Of a stretch of 64,000 nucleotides of DNA, positions 25,521-35,159 are shown piece after piece. The stretch comes from Streptomyces sp. NBC_01298 (GTDB lineage Bacteria > Actinomycetota > Actinomycetes > Streptomycetales > Streptomycetaceae), in contig NZ_CP108414.1 in NCBI RefSeq assembly GCF_035978755.1, positions 6,510,001 to 6,574,000 of the forward strand, in the 5' to 3' direction. How positions within the stretch are numbered: position 1 is the stretch's first letter; every line of letters starts with the position of its first letter. The position numbers and the translations under genes are program-made. Under the pieces are notes generated by a model. That model was not told where the DNA came from, did no database searches, and saw nothing but the letters and a program-made list of their open reading frames with translations.

Positions 25521-25562
25521 GAGAGGGGCCCGCCCGCGGACATCCGCGGGCGGGCCCCTCTC
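25521..25562. terminator. 20-bp stem terminator
   Basis: Two perfect 20-base arms starting GAGAGGGGCC with a CA loop lie between the converging erpA-like gene (ends 25476) and the gene ending at 25600. This is one of the strongest hairpins in the window. Confidence 0.88.
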
Positions 25563-25599
25563 GCACGTCCTGGCGCCTCCTGACGGGGGACGGCTGCGC

Positions 25600-27129
25600 C
25601 TAATGGCGGGGGACGGCCTTGCCGTTCGTCGCGTCGATCACCTTGCGGTCGCCGAGCGGCTGCTGGAGCGTGCCCGTCACCGTCATCTCCTTCGCGATCA
25701 TGATGCAGGACTGCCCCGGCTTGTTCGGGGTGTCCGTGATCTTCACCATCACCGACTCCGGCTGCTCCCGGACCTCCAGGGCGTACGTGCTGCACACCCC
25801 GCCCCAGAAGTTCACGGTCAGCGTCCGGTCGGCCGAGGCGTACGAGAAACCGGGCACGCTCTGCCCCTTCGCGGGCGGATCGACCGGGGTGGGCAGGTCC
25901 ACCGGGGGAGTCTCCCCGGTCAGGGCCGCCGGCTGGGCCACCGTGTGCCCCGGGCCGCCGTCCTTGCCGGCCACCTCGAACAGCCAGGCCGGCACCAGGC
26001 CGCGGGCCCCGTCGACCGTGCCCGGGACCAACCCGAGCTCGGCGCCCCGCACCGACTCCGTCCGGGTCGGCTTCATCGGCCGGGGCTCCGGGTTGCACGG
26101 CAGCGTGTCCGTGGCGCCGTCCGGGGAGTCCGGAGTCAGCGGGACGCTCGTGGCGCAGCCGCTGGGGCCCGGGTCCGTGGCGCCGGAGCCCCGGGACTTG
26201 TCGTTCAGCCGGGCCAGCGCGTCGACGGCCCCGACCACCGGCTGCTCGGTGGCGGCCCGCACCGGAACCTTCAGCTCGCCACTGCCCGACACCACCTGGG
26301 AATCCACCCCGACGCCGATCCGGGTGGACCAGCCCTGCGTGCGCGAGCCCCCGATCACCGGGTCGGCCGTCACCAGGCGTACGGAGCCCTGCGCGATCCG
26401 GGCGTCGAGCGCGGCCGAGCCCTGCCCCACGGCCGTCAGCACGGGCGCGGCGGCGCCCTTGGCGGCGGCCTCGGAGACGGGGGTGCCCCCGGTGCCGCCG
26501 TGCTCCCGGCCCAGGTCCTGGGGGAGGGTGGCCGGGCCGCAGGTGTCCTTGCCGCGGACGCAGTCGTCCCCGGTGCCGCCGACCTGGAAGCGGGAGTAGT
26601 TCCAGGTCCCGGGGGCCTTGAGGTTCACCGTGAGCCGGGGCCCGGAGCCGTCGGCCGCCTCCCCGGCCTGCCAGGTCTCCCCGACGAGCCGGGGCGCGCC
26701 GGAGATCCCGAGCGCCGTGGCGAGCCGCGCCACCTCCGCGGAGGTCACCTCGCCGCTCGCCACGAAGGCCGGCGCCGTGGCGGGGCCGTCGGGAAGGGGG
26801 ACGTCGGCGGTGTAGGTGACCCCGCCGCCGGAGGGGTCGGGCTCGCCGGGGGCGATGCCGGGCCCGGGCGGAGTCGGCGCGGAGGCCGCCGCACGGGGCG
26901 CGGAGGCCGCGCTGTCGGCCGTACGCCCCTCGCTCGTACGGCCCTCGCCGTGGGCGACCGACGCCCAGTACGCGGTGCCGCCGCCGGTGAGCAGGACGGC
27001 GGCCGCGATCGAACCGACGACCCAGGCCGGCCGCCGTCGTGTGACACGTGACGCACCGGGGGCGCCGAGTCCCTCGGCCGCCCCGGTTCCCTCGGGTGCT
27101 TCCAGTCCATCGGAGTGTTCGCTGGTCAC
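25600..27129 (-). CDS. Unknown membrane-anchored extracytoplasmic protein (509 aa)
   Basis: It starts at GTG 27129 with AAAGGAG seven bases upstream. A ~45-residue cytoplasmic N-terminus ends in SRVTRRRPAWVVG. One transmembrane helix follows (GSIAAAVLLTGGGTAYWA), then an Ala/Pro/Ser-rich linker and a large extracytoplasmic region of about 400 residues. That region includes WNYSRFQVGGTGDDC and a C-terminal NFWGGVCSTYALEVREQ...VMVKITDT domain, with several Cys suited to disulfides. It looks like one of the conserved streptomycete envelope proteins of unknown function. It might be a sensor or anti-sigma-like protein by topology, but no known domain is recognised. Confidence 0.8.
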   Translation of the reverse strand: MTSEHSDGLEAPEGTGAAEGLGAPGASRVTRRRPAWVVGSIAAAVLLTGGGTAYWASVAHGEGRTSEGRTADSAASAPRAAASAPTPPGPGIAPGEPDPSGGGVTYTADVPLPDGPATAPAFVASGEVTSAEVARLATALGISGAPRLVGETWQAGEAADGSGPRLTVNLKAPGTWNYSRFQVGGTGDDCVRGKDTCGPATLPQDLGREHGGTGGTPVSEAAAKGAAAPVLTAVGQGSAALDARIAQGSVRLVTADPVIGGSRTQGWSTRIGVGVDSQVVSGSGELKVPVRAATEQPVVGAVDALARLNDKSRGSGATDPGPSGCATSVPLTPDSPDGATDTLPCNPEPRPMKPTRTESVRGAELGLVPGTVDGARGLVPAWLFEVAGKDGGPGHTVAQPAALTGETPPVDLPTPVDPPAKGQSVPGFSYASADRTLTVNFWGGVCSTYALEVREQPESVMVKITDTPNKPGQSCIMIAKEMTVTGTLQQPLGDRKVIDATNGKAVPRH

Positions 27130-27225
27130 CGCATCGCTCCTTTGCCCGTCCCGCATGGGGTGATGCGGGTGTGACGGAACAGACGCGGATCCGGTTCCGC
27201 AGGGGCGGCCGGACGGCTGGACGGC

Positions 27226-27444
27226 CTAATAGCCGTAGACCGCCGTGGAGGCGATCAGGCGGGCCGAGGCCGCCGGGACGCGGATCCCGTTGATCTGGGA
27301 GGGAGCAACCCGATCCGGACGGGGATCCGCGGGAACCGGCCAGTGCGGGGCCATCCGGGCGCAGTCGCCCAGCAACTGTTCGAAGTCGGTGCCCGCCGGG
27401 TTCTCGGAGGTCCGGACGTGCCCGAAGCCATCGGTGTAGGTCAT
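27226..27444 (-). CDS. Small conserved hypothetical protein (72 aa)
   Basis: This soluble 72-residue protein begins MTYTDGFGHVRTSENPAGTDFEQLL and ends STAVYGY. It starts at ATG 27444 with no strong ribosome site. A single Cys lies in the middle (GDCARMAPHWP). I do not recognise a domain. It lies between the membrane-anchored protein gene and the kinase gene and is divergent from the kinase. The short 131-bp region between them has GGTAGTTT twice. Confidence 0.6.
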   Translation of the reverse strand: MTYTDGFGHVRTSENPAGTDFEQLLGDCARMAPHWPVPADPRPDRVAPSQINGIRVPAASARLIASTAVYGY

Positions 27445-27576
27445 GGGGCACGGTAGGCACGCCACCGCGGGTGAAGAAAGAGCTACTACGGGGTAGTTTC
27501 GGCCGGTCGGCCGTCCGCCCGCCGACCGGGTAGTTTTGACTGTCCCCTTGCCTTCCCCCGCAGGAGCGTCCACGCC

Positions 27577-28554
27577 GTGCGTATCGCAGTCACCGGCTCC
27601 ATCGCCACCGACCACCTCATGACCTTCCCCGGCCGCTTCGCCGACCAGTTGGTCGCGGACCAGCTGCACACGGTCTCCCTCTCCTTCCTCGTCGACAACC
27701 TCGACGTGCGGCGCGGCGGCGTCGGCCCGAACATCTGCTTCGGCATGGGGCAGCTCGGCGCCCGGCCGATCCTCGTCGGAGCCGCCGGCTCCGACTTCGA
27801 CGAGTACCGCGCCTGGCTCGACCGCCACGGCGTCGACACCCAGTCCGTGCGGATCTCCGAGGTGCTGCACACCGCGCGCTTCGTCTGCACGACGGACGCC
27901 GACCACAACCAGATCGGCTCCTTCTACACGGGTGCGATGAGCGAGGCCCGCCTGATCGAGCTGAAGTCGGTCGCGGACCGGGTCGGCGGCCTGGACCTCG
28001 TCCTGATCGGCGCGGACGACCCCGAGGCGATGCTGCGCCACACGGAGGAGTGCCGTACGCGGGAGATCCCCTTCGCGGCGGACTTCTCGCAGCAGATCGC
28101 CCGGATGGACGGCGACAACATCCGCACCCTGATGGAGGGCGCGACGTACCTCTTCTCGAACGAGTACGAGAAGGGCCTCATCGAGGCGAAGTCCGGCTGG
28201 ACCGACGCGGAGATCCTGGCCAAGGTCGGCACCCGGGTCACCACCCTCGGCTCGAACGGCGTCCGCATCGACCGGGTCGGCCACGACCCGATCGTGGTCG
28301 GCTGCCCGGAGGAGACCGCGAAGGTGGACCCGACGGGCGTCGGCGACGCGTTCCGCGCGGGCTTCCTGACGGGCCTGGGCTGGGGCGTCGGCCTGGAGCG
28401 GGCCGCGCAGGTCGGCTGCATGCTGGCCACGCTCGTCATCGAGACCCTCGGCACCCAGGAGTACACCCTGGGCCGGGCCCACTTCATGGAGCGCTTCACG
28501 AAGGCCTACGGCGACGAGGCCGCGGCGGAAGTCCAGTCCCACCTCCCGGCGTAG
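27577..28554 (+). CDS. PfkB-family kinase, adenosine kinase-like
   Basis: This 325-residue ribokinase-fold sugar or nucleoside kinase starts at GTG 27577 and has AGGAG upstream. The N-terminal RIAVTGSIATDHLMTFPGRF and the substrate GG loop (VRRGGVGPNICFGMGQLGA) are typical. The catalytic motif is DPTGVGDAFRAGFLTGL near residue 250, where the Asp of GVGDAF is the base. The neighbourhood matches M. tuberculosis, where Rv2202c is the PfkB-type adenosine kinase AdoK. Adenosine kinase is therefore the best guess, with other sugars possible. Confidence 0.85.
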   Translation: MRIAVTGSIATDHLMTFPGRFADQLVADQLHTVSLSFLVDNLDVRRGGVGPNICFGMGQLGARPILVGAAGSDFDEYRAWLDRHGVDTQSVRISEVLHTARFVCTTDADHNQIGSFYTGAMSEARLIELKSVADRVGGLDLVLIGADDPEAMLRHTEECRTREIPFAADFSQQIARMDGDNIRTLMEGATYLFSNEYEKGLIEAKSGWTDAEILAKVGTRVTTLGSNGVRIDRVGHDPIVVGCPEETAKVDPTGVGDAFRAGFLTGLGWGVGLERAAQVGCMLATLVIETLGTQEYTLGRAHFMERFTKAYGDEAAAEVQSHLPA

Positions 28555-28599
28555 CCCCTCACGGAGCCTGGTCCCGCTACCGCCCGGGGCGGAGCCCGG

Positions 28600-28790
28600 T
28601 GGGCGGGTGCGGGTGCTCGGCCCTGCGGGGCGGAGTCCCCTACCCGCCCTTCCACCGTTCCCCGGGCTCCGCCCGGACCCGGCCCGTGGTGCGGCACATC
28701 CAGCCTCGCCGGCGTTTGAGGCGCGGGGTCCGGGGCGGAGCCCCGGGGAACGGGCGAAGGGCGGGTAGGGGACTCCGCCCCGCAGGGCCA
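28600..28790. repeat. Dispersed long inverted repeat, copy 1
   Basis: Arms 28619-28652 and 28756-28789 are exact complements over 34 bp. Further imperfect pairing occurs inside (GTTCCCCGGGCTCCGCCC against its near-complement). The apex carries CAGCCTCGCC and the core GGCGTTTGAGG (28711-28721). It fills the gap between the converging PfkB kinase and cysteine desulfurase genes, which otherwise (28555-28831) holds no gene. Related copies occur near 50.2, 57.1 and 61.2 kb. Confidence 0.9.
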
Positions 28791-28831
28791 CCCCGCCCCC
28801 GGCCCGCAGGCCGGCCCGCGGCGCAGCCGGA

Positions 28832-30214
28832 TCAGACCGCCCGGCGGACCGTGTACGCGGTACCGAGGGGACGCGGGGCTTCCCCCACGTACACCTGCCC
28901 CCGCATCGCGCACCACGCCGGAATGTCCAGCCGCGCCACCTCGTCGTCCGACAGGACGGTCACCGTCCCCCCCACCGGCACCCGCCCGATCGCCCGGCCC
29001 AGCTCGATCACCGGCTGCGGACACCGCAGGCCGAGGGTGTCCAGCTCCAGGGATTCCGCCTCCGGATCGGCGGCCAAAGCCGGTTCCACCACGCCGAGTT
29101 GCTCGCGGATTCCCGCCACCAGCCCCGGCAGGACCTCCAGGAGGCCGTTGACCTCCGCCGCCGTCGTACCGGCCGGCAGGGAGACCCGTACGTTCCCCTC
29201 CGACAGCACCCCCATGGCCCGCAGGACATGGCTGGGCGTCAGCGTCGAGCTGGTGCACGAGGACCCGGAGGAGACGGAGTAGCCGGCCCGGTCCAGCCCG
29301 TGGAGCAGGGTCTCCCCGTCCACGTACAGGCAGGAGAAGGTGACCAGGTGCGGGAGCCGGAGGTCCGGATGGCCCACCACCTCCACGTCCGGCACCAGGC
29401 GGGCCACCCGCCGCCGCAGCCGGTCCACCAGGATCCGCAGGCGGGCCGCCTCCGCGTCCGCCTCGGCCCGCACCGCCCGCAGGGAGGCCGCCGCGGCGAC
29501 GGCCGCGGGCAGGTTGACGAAACCGGGGGAGCGCCCCGACTCCCTTTCGTCTGCGGGGCCTTGGGGGGCGAAGCGCACTCCCTTGCGGACGGCCAGCAGG
29601 CCGATCCCGGGCGGGCCGCCCCATTTGTGGGCGCTCGCGCACAGCACCGACCAGTTCCCGGGGACCGGCCCCCAGCCCAGCGACTGCGCGGCGTCCACCA
29701 GCAACGGGACCCCGGCGGCGGCGCACACCCCGGCGACCTCGGCCACGGGCTGGACGGTGCCGACCTCGTGGTTGGCCGACTGGAGGCAGGCCAGCGCGGT
29801 GGAGGGGCCCACCCGTTCCGCGTAGGAGGAGGCGGACACCCGGCCGAAGCGGTCCACCGGGACCTCCTCGACCCGCCCGCCGGCCGCCGCGTGGACCTCC
29901 GCCGCGTGCAGTACGGAGCTGTGTTCCACCGCTGATACGACCAGATGCCCGCCGACGCGCCGGCGCCCCGCCAGGACCCCGGCCATGCCCGAGTGAACCG
30001 CGTGCGTCCCCGAAGGAGTGAACGCGAGCTCGTCGGGGCGGCAGCCCACGGCCTCCGCCGCGGCCTCCCGCGCCGCGTCCAGCAGCAGCCGGGCCCGGCG
30101 CCCTTCGCGGTACAGCCGGGCCGGGTCGGCCCAGCCTTCGTCAAGGGAGGCCTGGAGCGCCTGCCGGGCCACGGGGTGCAGCGGGGCGGCGGACGCGGTG
30201 TCGAAGTACGGCAT
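28832..30214 (-). CDS. Cysteine desulfurase fused to a TusA-like sulfurtransferase domain
   Basis: The first ~370 residues are a class V PLP-dependent cysteine desulfurase: HSGMAGVLAGRR, SAVEHSSVLHA, QSANHEVGTVQPV, LLVDAAQSLGW, the PLP Lys in CASAHKWGGPPGIGLL, and the persulfide Cys in SVSSGSSCTSSTL. The last ~75 residues (LELDTLGLRCPQPVIELGRAI) are TusA, whose Cys in CPxP accepts sulfur. Donor and acceptor in one chain would pass persulfide sulfur on to tRNA, molybdopterin or another acceptor. ATG 30214 is the clear start (MPYFDTASAAPLHP). It is divergent from ctaC. Confidence 0.93.
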   Translation of the reverse strand: MPYFDTASAAPLHPVARQALQASLDEGWADPARLYREGRRARLLLDAAREAAAEAVGCRPDELAFTPSGTHAVHSGMAGVLAGRRRVGGHLVVSAVEHSSVLHAAEVHAAAGGRVEEVPVDRFGRVSASSYAERVGPSTALACLQSANHEVGTVQPVAEVAGVCAAAGVPLLVDAAQSLGWGPVPGNWSVLCASAHKWGGPPGIGLLAVRKGVRFAPQGPADERESGRSPGFVNLPAAVAAAASLRAVRAEADAEAARLRILVDRLRRRVARLVPDVEVVGHPDLRLPHLVTFSCLYVDGETLLHGLDRAGYSVSSGSSCTSSTLTPSHVLRAMGVLSEGNVRVSLPAGTTAAEVNGLLEVLPGLVAGIREQLGVVEPALAADPEAESLELDTLGLRCPQPVIELGRAIGRVPVGGTVTVLSDDEVARLDIPAWCAMRGQVYVGEAPRPLGTAYTVRRAV

Positions 30215-30508
30215 CCGGTCACGCTAACCGGCCGCCGCGCCGGCGTGGCGATCGGACGAGGTCAGGGGTCGTCAGAAGGGGGCAGGATGCTGCCATTCGG
30301 GGTCGATTGGGCCGTCCCCCGTACGGCGGATCCATCCCTTCGGGGGCAGTAACGGCGCGTTGGGCACCCTCCCCGCGCGACCCCAAATAGCGTCCAGTAG
30401 GGTTTGGTCCGCATAAACATCCAAACCCCTGCCTGCGTCAGGGCCGGCGACCGACCCGAATGCGGCCGCGGCCGGCCGCGCGGGCCGAGACTCTCGGGAA
30501 GGCGCTAC
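30215..30508 (+). promoter_or_regulatory. Upstream region of ctaCDF
   Basis: No gene is seen here. TAGGGT at 30398-30403 and TAGCGT at 30388-30393 look like Streptomyces -10 hexamers, but a convincing -35 at the right spacing is lacking. The transcript probably starts near 30405-30410, giving a leader of about 100 bases. Confidence 0.35.
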
Positions 30509-31483
30509 GTGAGTCCCTACGGCTCCGACCGCTCGCCGCGGCGCCCGATGCGGCGGAAGCTGCTGCAGGCGCTGACTGCGGGCGTGGTCCTGGCGACCGC
30601 CACTGGTTGCTCGTATACATGGAAAGACTTCCCCCGCCTCGGATTGCCCACCCCGGTCACTGAAGAGGCGCCTCGCATCCTCTCGCTGTGGCAGGGGTCC
30701 TGGGCGGCCGCTCTGATCACCGGCATCCTCGTGTGGGGCCTGATCATGTGGAGCGTCATCTTCCACCGGCGCAGCCGGACCAAGGTCGAGGTTCCCCCGC
30801 AGACCCGGTACAACATGCCCATCGAGGCGCTGTACACCGTGGTCCCGCTCATCATCGTCTCGGTGCTGTTCTACTTCACCGCGCGCGACGAGTCGAAGCT
30901 GCTCTCCCTCTCCGCCAAGCCGGCGCACACGATCAACGTGATCGGCTACCAGTGGAGCTGGGGCTTCAACTACGTCGAGGACGTCGACGGCGATGCGGCG
31001 ACCCCGAAGGCGGGCGAGGTTCCCAAGGAACTCGCCACCCTGCCGGACCGCTACACCAAGGACTTCCCGAAGGGCGCCGAAGGCGTCTACACCAAGGGCG
31101 TCCCGAGCGACCGGAACGCGGAGACCGGCAACCCGGGCCCGACGCTCTGGCTGCCGAAGGGTGAGAAGGTCCGCTTCATCCTGTCGTCCAACGACGTCAT
31201 CCACTCCTTCTGGGTGGTCCCCTTCCTGTTCAAGCAGGACGTCATTCCGGGCCACACCAACGTCTTCGAGGTCACCCCGACCCAAGAGGGCGTCTTCATG
31301 GGCAAGTGCGCCGAGCTCTGCGGTGTCGACCACTCCCGAATGCTCTTCAACGTCAAGGTCGTCTCCCCGGAGGCGTACAAGGCGCACCTGAAGGAGCTCG
31401 CGGAGAAGGGTCAGACCGGCTTCCTCCCGGCCGGCATCAAGCAGACCGACCCGGCCCGCAATGCTGAGGTGAACAAACTGTGA
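30509..31483 (+). CDS. ctaC: Cytochrome c oxidase subunit II
   Basis: This 324-residue subunit carries the Cu(A) centre that takes electrons for the aa3 oxidase. It starts at GTG 30509, six bases after GGGAAGG. The N-terminus has a lipoprotein-type signal (LATATGC) and two more hydrophobic helices ([19 protein letters not shown] and [17 protein letters not shown]). The cupredoxin domain has YQWSWGFNY and the Cu(A) ligand motif [12 protein letters not shown] (C-x3-C-x3-H-x2-M). An insert around residues 160-205 is typical of actinobacterial CtaC. GTGA overlap links it to ctaD. Confidence 0.96.
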   Translation: MSPYGSDRSPRRPMRRKLLQALTAGVVLATATGCSYTWKDFPRLGLPTPVTEEAPRILSLWQGSWAAALITGILVWGLIMWSVIFHRRSRTKVEVPPQTRYNMPIEALYTVVPLIIVSVLFYFTARDESKLLSLSAKPAHTINVIGYQWSWGFNYVEDVDGDAATPKAGEVPKELATLPDRYTKDFPKGAEGVYTKGVPSDRNAETGNPGPTLWLPKGEKVRFILSSNDVIHSFWVVPFLFKQDVIPGHTNVFEVTPTQEGVFMGKCAELCGVDHSRMLFNVKVVSPEAYKAHLKELAEKGQTGFLPAGIKQTDPARNAEVNKL

Positions 31484-33210
31484 GCATCCTCAACCAGCCT
31501 CAGGGTGCCGAGGCGGACTCGTACGAGAACGAGCTGCCGGTGCGGAGCAAGCAGCCGGGCAACGTGGTCGTGAAGTGGTTGACCACCACCGACCACAAGA
31601 CCATCGGCACGATGTACCTGCTCACGTCGTTCGTGTTCTTCCTCATCGGCGGTCTGCTGGCGCTCTTCATGCGCGCCGAGCTGGCCCGTCCGGGTACGCA
31701 GATCATGTCGAACGAGCAGTTCAACCAGGCGTTCACCATGCATGGCACGATCATGCTGCTGATGTTCGCCACCCCGCTGTTCGCGGGCTTCGCGAACTGG
31801 ATCATGCCGCTGCAGATCGGCGCGCCCGACGTGGCGTTCCCGCGGCTGAACATGTTCGCGTACTGGCTGTACCTCTTCGGTTCGACCATCGCGGTGGCCG
31901 GCTTCATCACCCCCTCGGGTGCCGCCGACTTCGGCTGGTTCGCCTACTCCCCGCTGTCGGACGCCGTCCGCTCGCCGGGCATCGGCGCCGACATGTGGAT
32001 CATGGGTCTGGCCTTCTCCGGCTTCGGCACGATCCTCGGTTCGGTCAACTTCATCACCACGATCATCTGCATGCGCGCCCCCGGCATGACGATGTTCCGC
32101 ATGCCGATCTTCACCTGGAACGTGCTGCTGACCGGTGTTCTGGTCCTGCTCGCCTTCCCGGTGCTGGCCGCCGCGCTCTTCGCGCTGGAGGCCGACCGGA
32201 AGTTCGGTGCGCACGTCTTCGACGCGGCCAATGGCGGCGCCCTACTGTGGCAACACCTCTTCTGGTTCTTCGGACATCCAGAGGTGTACATCATCGCGTT
32301 GCCATTCTTCGGAATCGTTTCCGAAATCATTCCGGTCTTCTCGCGCAAGCCGATGTTCGGTTACATCGGTCTGATCGCCGCGACGATCTCGATCGCCGGC
32401 CTTTCGGTGACCGTGTGGGCGCACCACATGTACGTCACCGGCGGTGTGCTGCTGCCGTTCTTCTCCTTCATGACGTTCCTCATCGCGGTTCCGACCGGTG
32501 TGAAGTTCTTCAACTGGATCGGCACCATGTGGAAGGGCTCGCTGTCCTTCGAGACCCCGATGCTCTGGACGATCGGCTTCCTGGTCACCTTCACCTTCGG
32601 TGGCCTGACCGGCGTCATCCTGGCCTCGCCCCCGATGGACTTCCACGTCTCCGACTCGTACTTCGTCGTCGCGCACTTCCACTACGTCGTCTTCGGCACC
32701 GTGGTCTTCGCGATGTTCGCCGGCTTCCACTTCTGGTGGCCGAAGTTCACGGGCAAGATGCTGGACGAGCGCCTCGGCAAGATCACCTTCTGGACGCTGT
32801 TCATCGGCTTCCACGGCACCTTCCTGGTGCAGCACTGGCTGGGCGCCGAGGGCATGCCGCGTCGTTACGCGGACTACCTCGCGGCGGACGGCTTCACCCT
32901 GCTGAACACCATCTCGACGATCAGCTCGTTCGTGCTGGGCCTGTCGATGCTGCCGTTCATGTACAACGTCTGGAAGACGGCGAAGTACGGCAAGAAGGTC
33001 GAGGTCGACGACCCGTGGGGCTACGGCCGTTCGCTCGAATGGGCGACGTCTTGCCCGCCGCCGCGGCACAACTTCCTCACCCTGCCGAGGATCCGGTCCG
33101 AATCCCCGGCATTCGATCTGCACCACCCCGAGATCGCGGCCCTCGACCACCTTGAGGACCACTCCGTGGCCGCCAAGGCCGTCGCTGGTGGCAAGGAGGC
33201 CGGCAAGTGA
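31480..33210 (+). CDS. ctaD: Cytochrome c oxidase subunit I
   Basis: This 576-residue catalytic subunit of the aa3 oxidase has about 12 TM helices and holds heme a, heme a3 and Cu(B). Visible ligands are the His in [12 protein letters not shown] (heme a), [16 protein letters not shown] with the Cu(B) His-Pro-Glu-Val-Tyr cross-link motif, [11 protein letters not shown] (Cu(B) His pair), and [10 protein letters not shown] (heme a3 and heme a His). GTG 31480 overlaps the ctaC stop. The soluble C-terminal tail is typical of Actinobacteria. Confidence 0.97.
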   Translation: MSILNQPQGAEADSYENELPVRSKQPGNVVVKWLTTTDHKTIGTMYLLTSFVFFLIGGLLALFMRAELARPGTQIMSNEQFNQAFTMHGTIMLLMFATPLFAGFANWIMPLQIGAPDVAFPRLNMFAYWLYLFGSTIAVAGFITPSGAADFGWFAYSPLSDAVRSPGIGADMWIMGLAFSGFGTILGSVNFITTIICMRAPGMTMFRMPIFTWNVLLTGVLVLLAFPVLAAALFALEADRKFGAHVFDAANGGALLWQHLFWFFGHPEVYIIALPFFGIVSEIIPVFSRKPMFGYIGLIAATISIAGLSVTVWAHHMYVTGGVLLPFFSFMTFLIAVPTGVKFFNWIGTMWKGSLSFETPMLWTIGFLVTFTFGGLTGVILASPPMDFHVSDSYFVVAHFHYVVFGTVVFAMFAGFHFWWPKFTGKMLDERLGKITFWTLFIGFHGTFLVQHWLGAEGMPRRYADYLAADGFTLLNTISTISSFVLGLSMLPFMYNVWKTAKYGKKVEVDDPWGYGRSLEWATSCPPPRHNFLTLPRIRSESPAFDLHHPEIAALDHLEDHSVAAKAVAGGKEAGK

Positions 33211-33605
33211 AGATCCAGGGCAGGATGTTCCTGTGGCTCGCCGCCTTCATCCTGATCATGACTGTCGTGTACGGCGTGTGGTCCAAGGAGCCGGTCGGCA
33301 CCACGGCACTCGCGCTGGCCTTCGGCCTGAGCGCCATGATCGGCTACTACCTGGCCTTCACGGCCGCGCGTGTGGACCAGATGGCCCAGGACAACCTGGA
33401 GGCCGACGTCGCCGACGAGGCGGGCGAGCTGGGGTTCTTCTCCCCGCACAGCTGGCAGCCGCTCTCGCTGGCCGTCGGTGGCGCCTTCGCCTTCATGGGC
33501 GTCATCTTCGGCTGGTGGCTGATGTACTTCTCGGCGCCGCTGATCCTCGTGGGTCTGTGGGGCTGGGTGTACGAGTACTACCGCGGCGAGAACCAGAACC
33601 AGTAG
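33207..33605 (+). CDS. ctaF: Cytochrome c oxidase subunit IV (actinobacterial)
   Basis: This 132-residue membrane protein has four hydrophobic segments: [58 protein letters not shown] and [14 protein letters not shown]. It is the small structural subunit of the actinobacterial aa3 oxidase. GTG 33207 overlaps the ctaD stop, so ctaC, ctaD and ctaF are translated as a coupled set. The terminator at 33651-33689 follows. Confidence 0.93.
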   Translation: MKIQGRMFLWLAAFILIMTVVYGVWSKEPVGTTALALAFGLSAMIGYYLAFTAARVDQMAQDNLEADVADEAGELGFFSPHSWQPLSLAVGGAFAFMGVIFGWWLMYFSAPLILVGLWGWVYEYYRGENQNQ

Positions 33606-33650
33606 CCGCACCCCCGCAGCCGCTCCCCGGAGCGGTCGCAGCGTGAGACC

Positions 33651-33689
33651 AGGGGCCCGGACACCTCCAATGGAGGAGTCCGGGCCCCT
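33651..33689 (+). terminator. Terminator of ctaCDF
   Basis: An 11-base outer arm AGGGGCCCGGA pairs with TCCGGGCCCCT, and an inner CTCC/GGAG closes around AAT. It follows the ctaF stop by 46 bases and is followed by CGTTTG. Confidence 0.85.
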
Positions 33690-33743
33690 CGTTTGCAGTC
33701 ACCCCGCGCGCCGTAATTGTCATATCTTCATAGCGTTGGCTCC

Positions 33744-34991
33744 ATGAACCAGTCACCGCGTCTTTGGACCGTTATCGGCTGCTCCCTGCTGGTCGCGTCC
33801 CTCGGGGCCGGCGCCACCGCATGCGGGTCGGGCGACGACAACCCGCTGTCCGCCCGCCCCTACGACGCGGGCGACCAAGTCGCCCTCAACCAGCCCTCCG
33901 GCAGTCGCCCGGTCGATCCGGACCGGCCCCTGGAAGTCACCGCCAAGAGCGGCGACGGCCGGATCACCGACGTGAGCGCCGTGGACACCCACGGACGCCG
34001 TCTGGCGGGCGAGTTGTCCGCCTCCGGCGACCGCTGGCACAGCACCGTCCCGATGGCCGCCGGCGTCCGCTACACCGTCCTCGTGAGCACCGAGGACGAG
34101 CGGGGCGCCCCCGGGCAGCGCACGCTCACCTTCGACACCACCCCGGCCCAGAAGGTCCTCAAGGTCGAATTCGGCCCGGACGAGGGCAAGTACGGCGTCG
34201 GACAGCCCCTCACGGCCGAACTCAACGAACCCGTGAAGGACAAGGCCGCCCGCGCCGTCATCGAACGGGGCCTGGTCGTCGACGCCCCGGCGGAGGCCGT
34301 GGGCGCCTGGCACTGGGTGGACGACAAGAAGCTCCACTACCGGCCCAAGGAGTACTGGCCCGCCAACACCACGGTCTCCGTACGGAGCAACCTGGAGGGC
34401 GTCAAGATCTCCGACGACCTGCACGGCGCCGCCTCCAAGCCGCTGAAGCTAGAGATCGGCGACCGCGTCGAGGTCACCACGGACGCCTCCTCGCACTACC
34501 TCACGTTCAAGCGCAACGGGGAAGTGATCAACACCATCCCGGTGACCACCGGAAAGCCGGGCTTCTCCACCCGCAACGGCGTCAAGGTGGTCCTCGGCAA
34601 GCAGTACTACGTCCAGATGCGCGGGGACACCGTGGGCATCGGCGGCAGCGAGTACTACAACCTGCCCGTCTACTACGCGACCCGCGTCACCTGGAGCGGT
34701 GAATACGTCCACGCCGCGCCGTGGTCCGTCGGCTCCCAGGGGTACGAGAACGTCAGCCACGGCTGCACCGGAATGAGCACGGGCAACGCCGCCTGGTTCT
34801 ACGAGAACATCAGCGAAGGCGACATCGTCCGCGTCATCAACAGCATCGGCGACGACATGGACACCTTCGGCAACGGCTACGGCGACTGGAACATGGACTG
34901 GAAGGACTGGCGCGAGGGCAGCGCCCTCCTCAAGGGCACCCAGGACGGCCGCAGCCCGGTCGACCAGGCCCGCCTGCGCCCGCAGGTGTAA
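33744..34991 (+). CDS. Lipoprotein L,D-transpeptidase
   Basis: This 415-residue enzyme cross-links peptidoglycan stems through 3-3 bonds or anchors molecules to the wall. It starts at ATG 33744. The signal ends in the lipobox GATAC. Two Ig-like domains follow (roughly residues 50-150 and 150-245). The YkuD catalytic domain then contains YVHAAPWS and the active site SHGCTGMS (H339, C341). A tail after residue 390 is rich in charged residues. This domain order is that of mycobacterial LdtMt2-type enzymes. It sits between the two respiratory operons. Confidence 0.94.
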   Translation: MNQSPRLWTVIGCSLLVASLGAGATACGSGDDNPLSARPYDAGDQVALNQPSGSRPVDPDRPLEVTAKSGDGRITDVSAVDTHGRRLAGELSASGDRWHSTVPMAAGVRYTVLVSTEDERGAPGQRTLTFDTTPAQKVLKVEFGPDEGKYGVGQPLTAELNEPVKDKAARAVIERGLVVDAPAEAVGAWHWVDDKKLHYRPKEYWPANTTVSVRSNLEGVKISDDLHGAASKPLKLEIGDRVEVTTDASSHYLTFKRNGEVINTIPVTTGKPGFSTRNGVKVVLGKQYYVQMRGDTVGIGGSEYYNLPVYYATRVTWSGEYVHAAPWSVGSQGYENVSHGCTGMSTGNAAWFYENISEGDIVRVINSIGDDMDTFGNGYGDWNMDWKDWREGSALLKGTQDGRSPVDQARLRPQV

Positions 34992-35024
34992 CCACCGGGC
35001 CGGGAGCGCCGGGAGAGGGCGCGG

Positions 35025-35071
35025 CCGGGGCGCGGGTACCCGTACGGACCGTACGGGTACCCGCGCCCCGG
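35025..35071. terminator. 23-bp stem palindrome between converging genes
   Basis: Arms 35025-35047 and 35049-35071 are perfect complements around a single A, so the loop must open in the folded RNA. More GC-rich partial palindromes follow to 35155. It separates the L,D-transpeptidase gene from the receiver-like gene on the other strand. Confidence 0.8.
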
Positions 35072-35159
35072 TATGCGCCGCTACAGGGCCGCGCGGGCCC
35101 GTACGGGCCGTGTGGGGCCGCACGGGCCCCGTGAGGCTCCGCGGGCCCCGTGAGCCCCG

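Noticed and set aside
31480..33210. Heme-copper oxidase of the NO reductase type
   Set aside because: The His-Pro-Glu-Val-Tyr motif and adjacent Cu(A) subunit identify an aa3-type cytochrome c oxidase.
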